From: Protonemura montana
Lineage: Eukaryota > Arthropoda > Insecta > Plecoptera > Nemouridae
NCBI GenBank assembly: GCA_947568835.1
Contig: OX387605.1
Span: 868,001-932,000, forward strand
DNA: 64,000 bases
Direction: 5' to 3'
Part shown: positions 22,757-34,894 of the stretch, piece by piece
Position numbering within the stretch: position 1 is the first letter of the stretch
Layout: each line of letters starts with the position of its first letter
The notes under the pieces: generated by a model
Told to the model about the DNA's origin: nothing
Databases searched by the model: none
Seen by the model: only the letters and a program-made list of their open reading frames with translations
Translations under genes and position numbers: made by a program

Positions 22757-25700
22757 AGAAGTATATCATGCAAGTAGACTCAGCGCTTCACGTGGGTTGA
22801 ACTTGTCTTTCAAGGGGTGACCAACGTCCCAGGGACAGTTTGAGTGAATGCTCCTGTATATCATGCAAGTAGACTCAGCGCTTCACGTGGGTTGAACTTG
22901 TCTTTCAAGGGGTGACCAACGACCCAGGGACAGTTTGAGTGAATGCTCCTGTATATCATGCAAGTAGACTCAGCGCTTCACGTGGGTTGAACTTGTCTTT
23001 CAAGGGGTGACCAACGCCCCAGGGACAGTTTGAGTGAATGCTCCTGTATATCATGCAAGTAGACTCAGCGCTTCACGTGGGTTGAACTTGTCTTTCAAGG
23101 GGTGACCAACGACCCAGGGACAGTTTGAGTGAATGCTCCTGTATATCATGCAAGTAGACTCAGCGCTTCACGTGGGTTGAACTTGTCTTTCAAGGGGTGA
23201 CCAACGCCCCAGGGACAGTTTGAGTGAATGCTCCTGTATATCATGCAAGTAGACTCAGCGCTTCACGTGGGTTGAACTTGTCTTTCAAGGGGTGACCAAC
23301 GCCCCACGGACAGTTTGAGTGAATGCTCCTGTATATCATGCAAGTAGACTCAGCGCTTCACGTGGGTTGAACTTGTCTTTCAAGGGGTGACCAACGCCCC
23401 ACGGACAGTTTGAGTGAATGCTCCTGTATATCATGCAAGTAGACTCAGCGCTTCACGTGGGTTGAACTTGTCTTTCAAGGGGTGACCAACGCCCCAGGGA
23501 CAGTTTGAGTGAATGCTCCTGTATATCATGCAAGTAGACTCAGCGCTTCACGTGGGTTGAACTTGTCTTTCAAGGGGTGACCAACGCCCCACGGACAGTT
23601 TGAGTGAATGCTCCTGTATATCATGCAAGTAGACTCAGCGCTTCACGTGGGTTGAACTTGTCTTTCAAGGGGTGACCAACGCCCCACGGACAGTTTGAGT
23701 GAATGCTCCTGTATATCATGCAAGTAGACTCAGCGCTTCACGTGGGTTGAACTTGTCTTTCAAGGGGTGACCAACGCCCCACGGACAGTTTGAGTGAATG
23801 CTCCTGTATATCATGCAAGTAGACTCAGCGCTTCACGTGGGTTGAACTTGTCTTTCAAGGGGTGACCAACGTCCCAGGGACAGTTTGAGTGAATGCTCCT
23901 GTATATCATGCAAGTAGACTCAGCGCTTCACGTGGGTTGAACTTGTCTTTCAAGGGGTGACCAACGTCCCAGGGACAGTTTGAGTGAATGCTCCTGTATA
24001 TCATGCAAGTAGACTCAGCGCTTCACGTGGGTTGAACTTGTCTTTCAAGGGGTGACCAACGCCCCAGGGACAGTTTGAGTGAATGCTCCTGTATATCATG
24101 CAAGTAGACTCAGCGCTTCACGTGGGTTGAACTTGTCTTTCAAGGGGTGACCAACGTCCCAGGGACAGTTTGAGTGAATGCTCCTGTATATCATGCAAGT
24201 AGACTCAGCGCTTCACGTGGGTTGAACTTGTCTTTCAAGGGGTGACCAACGCCCCAGGGACAGTTTGAGTGAATGCTCCTGTATATCATGCAAGTAGACT
24301 CAGCGCTTCACGTGGGTTGAACTTGTCTTTCAAGGGGTGACCAACGACCCAGGGACAGTTTGAGTGAATGCTCCTGTATATCATGCAAGTAGACTCAGCG
24401 CTTCACGTGGGTTGAACTTGTCTTTCAAGGGGTGACCAACGCCCCACGGACAGTTTGAGTGAATGCTCCTGTATATCATGCAAGTAGACTCAGCGCTTCA
24501 CGTGGGTTGAACTTGTCTTTCAAGGGGTGACCAACGTCCCAGGGACAGTTTGAGTGAATGCTCCTGTATATCATGCAAGTAGACTCAGCGCTTCACGTGG
24601 GTTGAACTTGTCTTTCAAGGGGTGACCAACGCCCCACGGACAGTTTGAGTGAATGCTCCTGTATATCATGCAAGTAGACTCAGCGCTTCACGTGGGTTGA
24701 ACTTGTCTTTCAAGGGGTGACCAACGACCCGGGGACAGTTTGAGTGAATGCTCCTGTATATCATGCAAGTAGACTCAGCGCTTCACGTGGGTTGAACTTG
24801 TCTTTCAAGGGGTGACCAACGACCCGGGGACAGTTTGAGTGAATGCTCCTGTATATCATGCAAGTAGACTCAGCGCTTCACGTGGGTTGAACTTGTCTTT
24901 CAAGGGGTGACCAACGACCCACGGACAGTTTGAGTGAATGCTCCTGTATATCATGCAAGTAGACTCAGCGCTTCACGTGGGTTGAACTTGTCTTTCAAGG
25001 GGTGACCAACGCCCCACGGACAGTTTGAGTGAATGCTCCTGTATATCATGCAAGTAGACTCAGCGCTTCACGTGGGTTGAACTTGTCTTTCAAGGGGTGA
25101 CCAACGCACCAGGGACAGTTTGAGTGAATGCTCCTGTATATCATGCAAGTAGACTCAGCGCTTCACGTGGGTTGAACTTGTCTTTTAAGGGGTGACCAAC
25201 GACCCAGGGACAGTTTGAGTGAATGCTCCTGTATATCATGCAAGTAGACTCAGCGCTTCACGTGGGTTGAACTTGTCTTTCAAGGGGTGACCAACGCCCC
25301 ACGGACAGTTTGAGTGAATGCTCCTGTATATCATGCAAGTAGACTCAGCGCTTCACGTGGGTTGAACTTGTCTTTCAAGGGGTGACCAACGACCCAGGGA
25401 CAGTTTGAGTGAATGCTCCTGTATATCATGCAAGTGGACTCAGCGCTTCACGTGGGTTGAACTTGTCTTTCAAGGGGTGACCAACGCCCCAGGGACAGTT
25501 TGAGTGAATGCTCCTGTATATCATGCAAGTAGACTCAGCGCTTCACGTGGGTTGAACTTGTCTTTCAAGGGGTGACCAACGACCCAGGGACAGTTTGAGT
25601 GAATGCTCCTGTATATCATGCAAGTAGACTCAGCGCTTCACGTGGGTTGAACTTGTCTTTCAAGGGGTGACCAACGACCCACGGACAGTTTGAGTGAATG

Positions 25701-27702
25701 CTCCTGTATATCATGCAAGTAGACTCAGCGCTTCACGTGGGTTGAACTTGTCTTTCAAGGGGTGACCAACGCCCCAGGGACAGTTTGAGTGAATGCTCCT
25801 GTATATCATGCAAGTAGACTCAGCGCTTCACGTGGGTTGAACTTGTCTTTCAAGGGGTGACCAACGCCCCACGGACAGTTTGAGTGAATGCTCCTGTATA
25901 TCATGCAAGTAGACTCAGCGCTTCACGTGGGTTGAACTTGTCTTTCAAGGGGTGACCAACGCCCCAGGGACAGTTTGAGTGAATGCTCCTGTATATCATG
26001 CAAGTAGACTCAGCGCTTCACGTGGGTTGAACTTGTCTTTCAAGGGGTGACCAACGCCCCACGGACAGTTTGAGTGAATGCTCCTGTATATCATGCAAGT
26101 AAACTCAGCGCTTCACGTGGGTTGAACTTGTCTTTCAAGGGGTGACCAACGCCCCACGGACAGTTTGAGTGAATGCTCCTGTATATCATGCAAGTAAACT
26201 CAGCGCTTCACGTGGGTTGAACTTGTCTTTCAAGGGGTGACCAACGACCCAGGGACAGTTTGAGTGAATGCTCCTGTATATCATGCAAGTAGACTCAGCG
26301 CTTCACGTGGGTTGAACTTGTCTTTCAAGGGGTGACCAACGACCCGGGGACAGTTTGAGTGAATGCTCCTGTATATCATGCAAGTAGACTCAGCGCTTCA
26401 CGTGGGTTGAACTTGTCTTTCAAGGGGTGACCAACGACCCACGGACAGTTTGAGTGAATGCTCCTGTATATCATGCAAGTAGACTCAGCGCTTCACGTGG
26501 GTTTAACTTGTCTTTCAAGGGGTGACCAACGCCCCACGGACAGTTTGAGTGAATGCTCCTGTATATCATGCAAGTAGACTCAGCGCTTCACGTGGGTTGA
26601 ACTTGTCTTTCAAGGGGTGACCAACGCACCAGGGACAGTTTGAGTGAATGCTCCTGTATATCATGCAAGTAGACTCAGCGCTTCACGTGGGTTGAACTTG
26701 TCTTTCAAGGGGTGACCAACGCCCCAGGGACAGTTTGAGTGAATGCTCCTGTATATCATGCAAGTAGACTCAGCGCTTCACGTGGGTTGAACTTGTCTTT
26801 CAAGGGGTGACCAACGTCCCAGGGACAGTTTGAGTGAATGCTCCTGTATATCATGCAAGTAGACTCAGCGCTTCACGTGGGTTGAACTTGTCTTTCAAGG
26901 GCTGACCAACGCCCCAGGGACAGTTTGAGTGAATGCTTCTGTATATCATGCAAGTAGACTCAGCGCTTCACGTGGGTTGAACTTGTCTTTCAAGGGGTGA
27001 CCAACGCCCCACGGACAGTTTGAGTGAATGCTCCTGTATATCATGCAAGTAGACTCAGCGCTTCACGTGGGTTGAACTTGTCTTTCAAGGGGTGACCAAC
27101 GCCCCACGGACAGTTTGAGTGAATGCTCCTGTATATCATGCAAGTAGACTCAGCGCTTCACGTGAGTTGAACTTGTCTTTCAAGGGGTGACCAACGCCCC
27201 ACGGACAGTTTGAGTGAATGCTCCTGTATATCATGCAAGTAGACTCAGCGCTTCACGTGAGTTGAACTTGTCTTTCAAGGGGTGACCAACAGCCCAGGGA
27301 CAGTTTGAGTGAATGCTCCTGTATATCATGCAAGTAGACTCAGCGCTTCACGTGGGTTGAACTTGTCTTTCAAGGGGTGACCAACGCCCCACGGACAGTT
27401 TGAGTGAATGCTCCTGTATATCATGCAAGTAGACTCAGCGCTTCACGTGGGTTGAACTTGTCTTTCAAGGGGTGACCAACGTCCCAGGGACAGTTTGAGT
27501 GAATGCTCCTGTATATCATGCAAGTAGACTCAGCGCTTCACGTGGGTTGAACTTGTCTTTCAAGGGGTGACCAACGACCCAGGGACAGTTTGAGTGAATG
27601 CTCCTGTATATCATGCAAGTAGACTCAGCGCTTCACGTGGGTTGAACTTGTCTTTCAAGGGGTGACCAACGACCCAGGGACAGTTTGAGTGAATGCTCCT
27701 GT
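22757..27702. repeat. 95-bp satellite, about 52 copies
   Basis: Unit of 95 bases containing CTGTATATCATGCAAGTAG, ACTCAGCGCTTCACGTGG, GTTGAACTTGTC and GGGGTGACCAACG, followed by a short variable block and GGACAGTTTGAGTGAATG. Units are nearly identical; almost all differences fall in the block after CCAACG, where CCCCAC, CCCCAG, TCCCAG, ACCCAG, ACCCGG, ACCCAC and CACCAG alternate. The unit contains the E-box CACGTG. It does not encode protein. Period is constant with almost no indels, which suggests recent homogenisation. Confidence 0.96.
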
Positions 27703-27801
27703 TCTTCAATGAGCACGTGCTCGAGAATATCGCGGTCACAGGAAGGCGGTGATTCCTGCTCGTGTGTAAAGTCAAGGTCAAGATCTGGAAGATACTCTCG
27801 A
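27692..27801 (-). CDS. Possible exon of an unrecognised gene beside the satellite
   Basis: Minus strand: after an acceptor-like CTTACCAG, an acidic open frame reads REYLPDLDLDFTHEQ and runs into the satellite. There is no donor before the repeat, so if this was an exon the satellite has replaced its end. No family recognised. Confidence 0.18.
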
Positions 27802-28044
27802 CTGGTAAGCATTCAGTTTGTTATTTTTTTTCTCATGCTCTATTTTTTATAAAATATTGTGCTTGTAAGAGTTTTATCGGGGCTCTGAGGAAACTTGGGC
27901 TACTTTTGTTTGTCAAAGAAAATCTTTCATTGCTTGCTTTGCGGGGCTTAAAGTCACCGCAGTTCAGAAGCTGTTCAAGTCTCGAGTTCGGGAAACATTA
28001 ATAATTCTTGATTTATTTGTGTGACATAAAGTCAAGAATTTAGA

Positions 28045-28175
28045 TGAAATCTGATTTAAATTGCAAACGCTTGCAATGCGCGGGGTATTTTATTATTATC
28101 AACACTACAACCGTCTAAAAAATTGATGTCCAAACGGGATCGAGGTCGGGCATGAATTATTGAGACGGTTTTAGT
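28045..28175. mobile_element. tRNA-type SINE fragment
   Basis: Contains TTTAAATTGCAAACGCTTGC, ATGCGCGGGGTATTTTATT, CCGTCTAAAAAATTGATG and a decayed head. No tandem expansion. Confidence 0.6.
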
Positions 28176-28399
28176 GCTCTTGGAAGATTTGCCGCCATTC
28201 CGCAGTCGGGGGAGTTGAAAACTTAAAGAGCATTTGGCATGTACCGGTGGGTGGCAGGACAGCGCGGGAGATGGGCTCGGATGTAAAATACAGAAAATTC
28301 CTGTAGGGGGTGGAATTTGATTGGGTGGCTGATTTAAAAGGTGCGTTGAGTGAGAATAGGATGCGAGTGTTTCTGTGTTTGTTAGGCGGTGGTTCGTTG

Positions 28400-29075
28400 G
28401 AAAGATGGTACGAGTACTAGGAGGTGGGACATCCGGTTCGGGGGGATGATTGTGACAGGCTGAGGGAAGAACGGGATGCCGCAGTGCTGACTCAGCTCGG
28501 GTGTTCGCTAAGTGTTGAGGATTGGGAACTGCAGTTAATTGAAAGGGTGCAGTTGCCTGGTGAGGTTCTTTAGTTGTGTCGGAGGTAGAAACGGCGGGTG
28601 CAGCATGTGTTGAAAGGGTTGGCACCCAGCTTGATGCAAGAAGTAGATATGTTGAGGAACGAGACTGTCGAGGTGCTATTGGGAGATGTTTTTAGGGCAG
28701 TCTTTGTTAAGGATTCTCCAGGGAAGACTAGAAGACATAGCGATCTCGAGGCAGGTTATTCGGACGAGGGTGAATCAGGTTGGGAGTGATTAGCAAACTG
28801 TGAGTCGGAGAGAGTTTAAAGAGGGACTTGCGGAGTTGACGGCGGTATTTATCTCTGCGATACAGACGCAAGATTCTGTGCATAGGTATTCCAGGCCTAG
28901 GGGTCGGTCCTGGGAGAGGGGATTCGAGGTCCAGCATTCGTTCAGGCCAGTAAGGCAGCAGGAATCTCGTACAGGGGATGGACCTGGTTATATCAGGGGT
29001 TGGTAGAAGTCAGTGGGGTGCAGGCCAAGGTGCTATATATGTGACCGGGTGGGGCACTTTGCATTGGCATGGCAT
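28400..29075 (+). pseudogene. Degraded gag-like retrotransposon fragment with a zinc knuckle
   Basis: Plus-strand open pieces with frame breaks. A C-x2-C-x4-H-x4 motif (CYICDRVGHFALA) is encoded around 29031-29070 after an Arg/Gly-rich stretch, the layout of a retrotransposon nucleocapsid. The last cysteine of the knuckle is Trp, and stops interrupt the frame, so it is dead. No protease or polymerase follows. Confidence 0.4.
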
Positions 29076-29423
29076 GTTTTGCAGTGATTTACTTCATTTT
29101 TTGCTTGATTTTAAGTACTTTTTGTGGTTATTTTTAAGTTTTTACAATATTTTTCATGTCTTTTTGTTTGAATTTGCGCCTATGGGCTTAGATCACATGG
29201 TACATTGCTAGGTTCTTGTTTGACTTAGCGGGTATGATTGTAGCCTCCTAAAGGGACACCTAAATGTCCGCCATTTTCAATCTGAATGTGGCTCTAGCAG
29301 GAGTTCGGTGTGGGTTGAATATGAAGCGAGGACGTGGGAAGCGAGTTGGGAGGGGAACGTGAGCTGTCAGTGTCATTTGGTTCGATCCCAGGCGACGGCA
29401 TAACTAGTTGAAAATAGTTCAAA

Positions 29424-32400
29424 ATGTGGACGGAAAGTAATCATCCTTGTTTTGCAATAAACACGTGTCGAATATGTGCGATCAGCAGCGAGGTTCTGAT
29501 TCCTATATTTGGTTCTGTAGATGATCATGAAGAGAGGGTCGATTATAAAATTATCAAATACCTTCCAATAACGGTAAGACTACCTGTAAAATTGACACTG
29601 CTATCCAAAGATTACTGTCAGATGGTGCTACTATGCAGTACCTACTGCTCTAGTTAGCAAACAAGCTAGCCCTACCAGCAAATAACTTGCATGACTGACT
29701 TTGGTGATTTGCTCTAGGGCGAATGACTCTCCCACACATTTTTCTTTATTTTGTAGGTTCGAAAAAATGACTCTAAGCCGAAGTACATTTGCTTCTCATG
29801 CATATCAAAGCTGGAAGTCTGCAGGGAATTACATGAACTTTCCCGAGCATCAGATTTCAAATTCAACAACATGCTTTTCTCTGCAGCCCTTATTTCCAAA
29901 GAAGGAACAACTGATATTGTAAGTAGTTCACTTTAGAAACTTGATGGGTGGAAGATATCTTTGTATTTGACTTGAGATCAGTCTTCATTTGGATAGATAT
30001 TGTAACAGTTGCTACAACTTCACTCCAAAATTCATTTTTAGTGACAATTTTATTGCGTAATCCCTGATTTATTTCTTCTATTGAACTTGCAATTACAGTG
30101 CAGATTTTATCAGATTAGTTTTAACAGAGAAGTAAACCCTTCACTAATTGGAGCAAGTAGAAAAATGACAAAATCAAATTGTGGGTTCCCAACTATAGTT
30201 TGCCGTGTGAATTCATGTTGCATTGCCATCGCTGTACACCTTGCATCATAATGATTAGCAGTGGATTATGTAGAAGAGGTGAACAAAGAATTCTGTGCCT
30301 CGTGGTTTTAACTTGCAATCCATGTCTATCAGCAGCCGGTGGTTGCTCCCCATTCGGAGAGCGTGATCCTGACCGTTGGGCTACAGTACGACAACGTAGA
30401 CAGAAATACAACCACACCGGTGCTCGTTGACGAACTGGGGAACTCTCCGTGCTGTGTCTCAGAAACAAGCGATGCTACTTTTGCAATGGTAAAGATAGGG
30501 AACAAAGCAAGTTATGATGGTTTCTAGAATCATGTCTACTTGATTTATCCTTAGCACTAGTTTTAACAAAAACTATTTGAAATGGGTTTTGAATGTGACC
30601 CTGATTATTTTATTTAGATGCATTTAGGAAGCTTGAACTAGGTAATTGTTATAATTTTATGTGGTTCTTTTGTTATTGGAAAATTGTCAGGACTGCTCTT
30701 ACCCTTGATAAAGTAACAGGTACAAGTTACGAAACGTTGGGAAATTTAGTTGTTCTTCACTTAGCATTCAAAACCCAGTTGAAATATTTTCTCTTATAAC
30801 AACGCAAGTTGTTTTTAAATAATAGTTGTTTTTTTAATAATTCAAGTATATTTATAAATTGCAAGTAACCAATTAACCAAGGGGAAATTTAAGTCTTCAC
30901 TATCTTTGTTTTAGCTAAGATTTGAGTTCATTTGCGGTGATTTGTGCTCTGATTTTTGCTAATTTCAAAATATGGTTGCCCTTTTTTTGCATAAAAGACA
31001 AGCTTCATTCTATCAATATGCTCCAATGTGATGCTGAACCCCTACAAAGAAGCATGATTAAGCTGATGCAAGATTTCACGACTTCAAAAAGCATCATCAT
31101 TCCAGCAGACTGTGAAGAGACTAAGCAAGTTACATAAACCAAATCTCAGATCAGTGCATTGCAGTCGTACTTTATTCATAGCATGAACTTGACTTTCATT
31201 GGTTCGGTGTTTGTGTCTATGTTTCAACAACGTTATGTCTTACCCGCCTCCCTTCCTCGGCCCTCTCCACCCGCCTCCCTTCCTCGGCCCTCTCCACCCG
31301 CCTCCCTCCCTTCCTCGGCCCTCTCCACCTGCCTCCCTTCCTCGGCCCTCTCCACCCCCCTCCCTTCCTCGGCCCTCTCCACCCTTCACATTCCCTTCTG
31401 GAAGCTGTCGATAGCAGCTTTCTATGTTAAAACATCTTCCCACGCCTCATGTCCATCTGATTGTAACTTTAATACCAACGTAAGCAGATTCCAGTGATCT
31501 TCATATGAGGAACACTACCATGACTCACTTGATAAATTAAAACACATGTTCCATCTTCCACTGGTGTTGCTCTAACCAATTGAGCTACTTGCACTCGTTA
31601 ATTTCGGAAGGGTTCTCGTGCATTCACGGGTATCATTGTTTCTAATAATAAATTACTGTACATCCTACAATGATATGTAATTGAAATGATTGTCATTCAG
31701 TCCCCAGATTCTGCGATTGATCCGGGTTTAGAGGTGAACAATCCCCTGCTGATGTTCCCCCTGGACATGGAGGTGCCGAGCAGTGACAAGCTGGGCCCCG
31801 GTGCTTCACTGGATCTGTTTATCCCGGTCCCGGAGAGCGGAGTCGTGGATCGCGGAGTCAAGGTGTTTCCCTGCACAATCTGCGGGAAATCTTACCGCAG
31901 GAAAACTAACCTCAACGCCCACATGGGCACGCACACGCAGGTAAACCCAGACCTGGTGGCCAAGCATTTTAACAAACATTCACAATTAAATAATGAAATA
32001 AATCAATAAATAACTGTTATTTGGTTTTGCTCTGCGTTGAAGAGTTTTGCAGCCCAGGAGCCGATAGGTATTCACTATGCACTTGGCAGTGAACTCGGGC
32101 GGGTAAATGGAAACCAAGGCACAAGAGGGGAAATCAGAGTCAATGAGGCAAAGGCAGAGTGGAAAAATGATAAAATAATGCTGAATTTGAATTTGTTTTC
32201 GCTTTTGACATTTGAAGGATTCATCGTTTGCACCTTTTTATATTTGCAAAAACAAAACAACCACTCAACAATTAAATACATTGTATTTCATTGATATATG
32301 AATCAATTTAACATGGAAAACTTGGATAACGTGCACGGAATTGCCACTAAAAAGTGGCTACGCTTGGTTAATTCGATCGTTGTTCTGACGTCGTGCTTCA

Positions 32401-33899
32401 GATCCGACCGTACTCTTGCTCGGAATGCGGAGCTTGCTTTGCCGCGCGCTGGGGTCTCACTCTTCATGAACGTCTCCACGCCAACGCCTTCGCTTGCCCC
32501 GTGTGCGGCAAGGCGTTCCCCGTACGTTCCAAGCTGGAACGTCACGCGAGAACTCATACGGGGGAACGACCCTTTGCTTGTCATACGTGTGGTAAGTTCA
32601 ACACAAGCAGCAACTTTTATGTACTATACTGCTTAGACTCATGTCTACTTGATGTAAACTTAGCACTTGTTTTAATAAAAACTATTTCAACTGGGTTTTG
32701 AATGCCAAGTGAAGAACAACTAAATTTCCCAACGTTTCGTAACTTGTACCTGTTACTTCGTTGAGAGAGAAAACACGTGTGACATATCTGCGTTATGAAA
32801 AGAACCACAAAATTATGAACAATTGCCTTGTCTGGGCCTCCTGAAATCTAACTTCAAAATCAGGGTCAATTATATTATGGGTAAGAGGCTGTAAGAACCA
32901 AGGGGCTGTGAATACTCACAGTCACTCTGATTCTAGTGACGCTATATCACGTCACAACCTGTCAAACTCAAGTAACTACAATTTGACGTGGATGCGTTGT
33001 GTTTTTTTGATATCTGATTTAAACTGCAAACGCTTGCAATGCTCAGGATATGTTATTTTTATCAACACTATAACCGTCTCAAAAAATGATGCCCAAAATG
33101 TTGAAAATGTTTGCAAAACATTGCAAAATGTTGAAGCAACTTATTTGTGTTTGTAGGCATTTTCAGACGTTTTAAAGGCATTTAATTGCGTTTTTAATTG
33201 GAGTTTAAAAGGTGTTTGTGAGCGTTTTGAAGCGTGCCTCTACCATCTAAGAGACGTTGTATTCCAGGCCGGGCGTTTGGGGACAAACGCAACCTAGCCG
33301 GACATGAGCGAACGCACTCGGACGTTCGTCCCTTCGCGTGCGCGGTCTGCGGCCGCGACTTCAGAGTCCGTGCCCATCTCAAGGAACACTCACGCGTACA
33401 TTCCAAGATGGCCGCCTTCACCTGCGACGTATGCGGCAAACGTTTCAAGTGGAAGACAAACCTCAACATACACCTGAAGGTGCGTGGGCTTGCCCTTACC
33501 TCGCCCTTACCTTGCCCTTACCTCGCCTAAACCTTGTCCTTACCTTGCCCTTACCTCGCCCTTACCTCCCCCCCTACCACGCCCTTATGTTTGTAACAAG
33601 TTGTATGTTTGGATTGGTTGTTGCTGCAGATTCACTCGGGAGCTCGGCACGCTTGCGTTGACTGCGGCCGAGAGTTCCTCCGTCGCTCGGACCTCGGGAA
33701 GCACCAACGTTCCCGAGCTTGCCTCGGCTCCGCCCAGCTCGACCTAGACTCCGCCGATCTCGACCTAGACTCCGCCCACCTCGGCGTCATCTCCGAGCCC
33801 GTCAACTTGGCAGAGATGACGGCCGTGGAGACGACTTTGCACGACGTCAGTGAAAGTGCGATGTTGGCGGACGAAATCGTTGGGCACATCATGATCTAG
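29424..33899 (+). CDS. ZAD and C2H2 zinc-finger protein (seven exons)
   Basis: Probable nuclear DNA-binding transcription factor. Exons: 29424-29573, 29757-29918, 30333-30488, 31701-31940, 32402-32591, 33268-33479, 33630-33899; all GT/AG, frame kept, 459 codons. Residues 9-100 resemble a ZAD dimerisation domain: CRIC at 15-18 and CFSC at 62-65. A linker is followed by seven C2H2 fingers: FPCTICGKSYRRKTNLNAH, YSCSECGACFAARW, FACPVCGKAFPVRS, FACHTCGRAFGDKRN, FACAVCGRDFRVRA, FTCDVCGKRFKWKTN and a last finger HACVDCGREFLRRSD whose final ligand is Cys rather than His (KHQRSRAC). Finger 4 is split by the intron between its second Cys and Gly. The C-terminal tail is acidic (repeated DLDSADLDLDSAH). 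The exon 3 boundary is the least certain, as an extra small exon between 30489 and 31700 cannot be excluded. Target sites are unknown. Confidence 0.88.
30515..30800. mobile_element. Penelope-like repeat in ZAD gene intron 3
   Basis: Head part in plus orientation (TCATGTCTACTTGATTT, TTTGAATG) joined to an inverse copy carrying CTGATTATTTTATTTAGATG, GTAACAGGTACAAGTTACGAAACGTT and CATTCAAAACCC. Confidence 0.6.
31240..31392. repeat. 27-bp pyrimidine-rich minisatellite
   Basis: Five to six imperfect copies of CCTCCCTTCCTCGGCCCTCT plus CCACCCG in intron 3 of the ZAD gene. The strongly one-sided pyrimidine content could favour triplex DNA. Reading frames through it are artefacts. Confidence 0.8.
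31560..31665. mobile_element. tRNA-type SINE fragment
   Basis: Inverse head GTGTTGCTCTAACCAATTGA GCTACTTG lies 35-130 bases before exon 4 of the ZAD gene, with decayed flanks. Confidence 0.45.
32628..32875. mobile_element. Penelope-like repeat in ZAD gene intron 5
   Basis: Copy with TAGACTCATGTCTACTTGAT, TTTCAACTGGGTTTTGAATG, CAACGTTTCGTAACTTGTAC and the AACAATTGCC end. It begins within 50 bases of the exon 5 donor. Confidence 0.6.
33005..33100. mobile_element. tRNA-type SINE fragment
   Basis: TTTAAACTGCAAACGCTTGC, ATAACCGTCTCAAAAAATGA and GATGCCCAAA mark the left end of the family. The head is missing. It lies in intron 5 of the ZAD gene. Confidence 0.6.
33484..33588. repeat. Imperfect CCCTTACCT repeat beside a donor site
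   Basis: Repeats of GCCCTTACCTC / TTGCCCTTACC directly after the exon 6 donor of the ZAD gene. The minus strand of each unit reads GGTAAGGGC, a donor-like word. In the sense direction it is pyrimidine-rich. Confidence 0.7.
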
Positions 33900-34040
33900 G
33901 CCTGAACTTTACAATGCTGATAATATAGCAGGGTCAAGATATCATGGGTTTATTAGTTGACTCTGATGTACATTCCTACGATGGTGTTATTGTTTGTCAA
34001 TCCATTCTGTGACCATCTGGGCTTGTCAAGCTTTCAAGTG

Positions 34041-34480
34041 TAGTTTGAGCGTTGTATGTAGGTTCTAGGTAGAGAAACAAAGTCAATGTTACAGTCTCTG
34101 CGTGAAAGATGGCCGCCAAATGACTACCTTACCGACAAAAATGCAGAGTACCGGAACATCACGTTAAGTGGAGCCACTGTCGTATGAAATTTAATTTCGA
34201 TATTTCTCGTAGGTTAACCCGCTTTTGTGACTTTTCATGTTTAAAAAATCTCCATTAATGTTAACCTCAACGATTGATAAACACGTAACGATATTAAAAA
34301 GCGAGTTAACCTACGAGAAATATCGAAATTAAATTTCATAAGACAGTGGCTCCGCTTAACGTGATGTTCCAGTACTCTGCATTTTTGTCGGTAAGGTAGT
34401 CATTTGGCGGCCATCTTTCACGCAGAGACTGTAACATTGACGTTGTTTCTCTACCTAGAACCTACACTCAACGGTTTGAG
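34041..34480. mobile_element. Foldback/MITE-like element, copy B
   Basis: Element 34050-34473, CGTTGTATGTAGGTTCTAGG to CCTACACTCAACG, same arms and centre as copy A. GTTTGAG flanks it on both sides (34043-34049, 34474-34480). It lies 150 bp past the end of the ZAD gene. Confidence 0.75.
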
Positions 34481-34894
34481 GCTGGATGGTTTCTGGTGTT
34501 TCCTAGCATACGACGTTCAACAAGGTTAGCGTCGTATTGCCTTTTCGTTTCAGGTATTTTCTAGATTAATGTGCAGCACGAGACGACGTCAACTAACTGT
34601 AGGCAAGCGTCGTTGAATTATGTGATGTCGTTTCGATGACGTGGGCATTCTTTGTCGAGCTTGTGCCGGCACTAGCAGCCGAAGTAATGGATTGATTGAT
34701 TTGTTTTTTATTTATTGTTATTTGTATTTATTTGTATTTATTTGCAACTTGCACGTACGTGGGTCACATGTGCAAAATCGTCTCCCACTTTTCCTCAAGT
34801 CCCGGTCCATCTCCGACAGCCGTTCGTTGCAGAAACCAGCAAACGAACGAACTCTATAAGAAAACTTGATGTCGTTTAACTGTCTGTCATGAAA

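Noticed and set aside
22757-27702. CRISPR array
   Set aside because: Unit is 95 bp with no alternating unique spacers, in an intron-bearing animal genome. It is a satellite.
30922-31137. Extra exon of the ZAD zinc-finger gene
   Set aside because: The protein-like frame after AAAAG at about 31000 needs phase 1, while both neighbouring exons are phase 0, and its donor (GTTACA) is weak.
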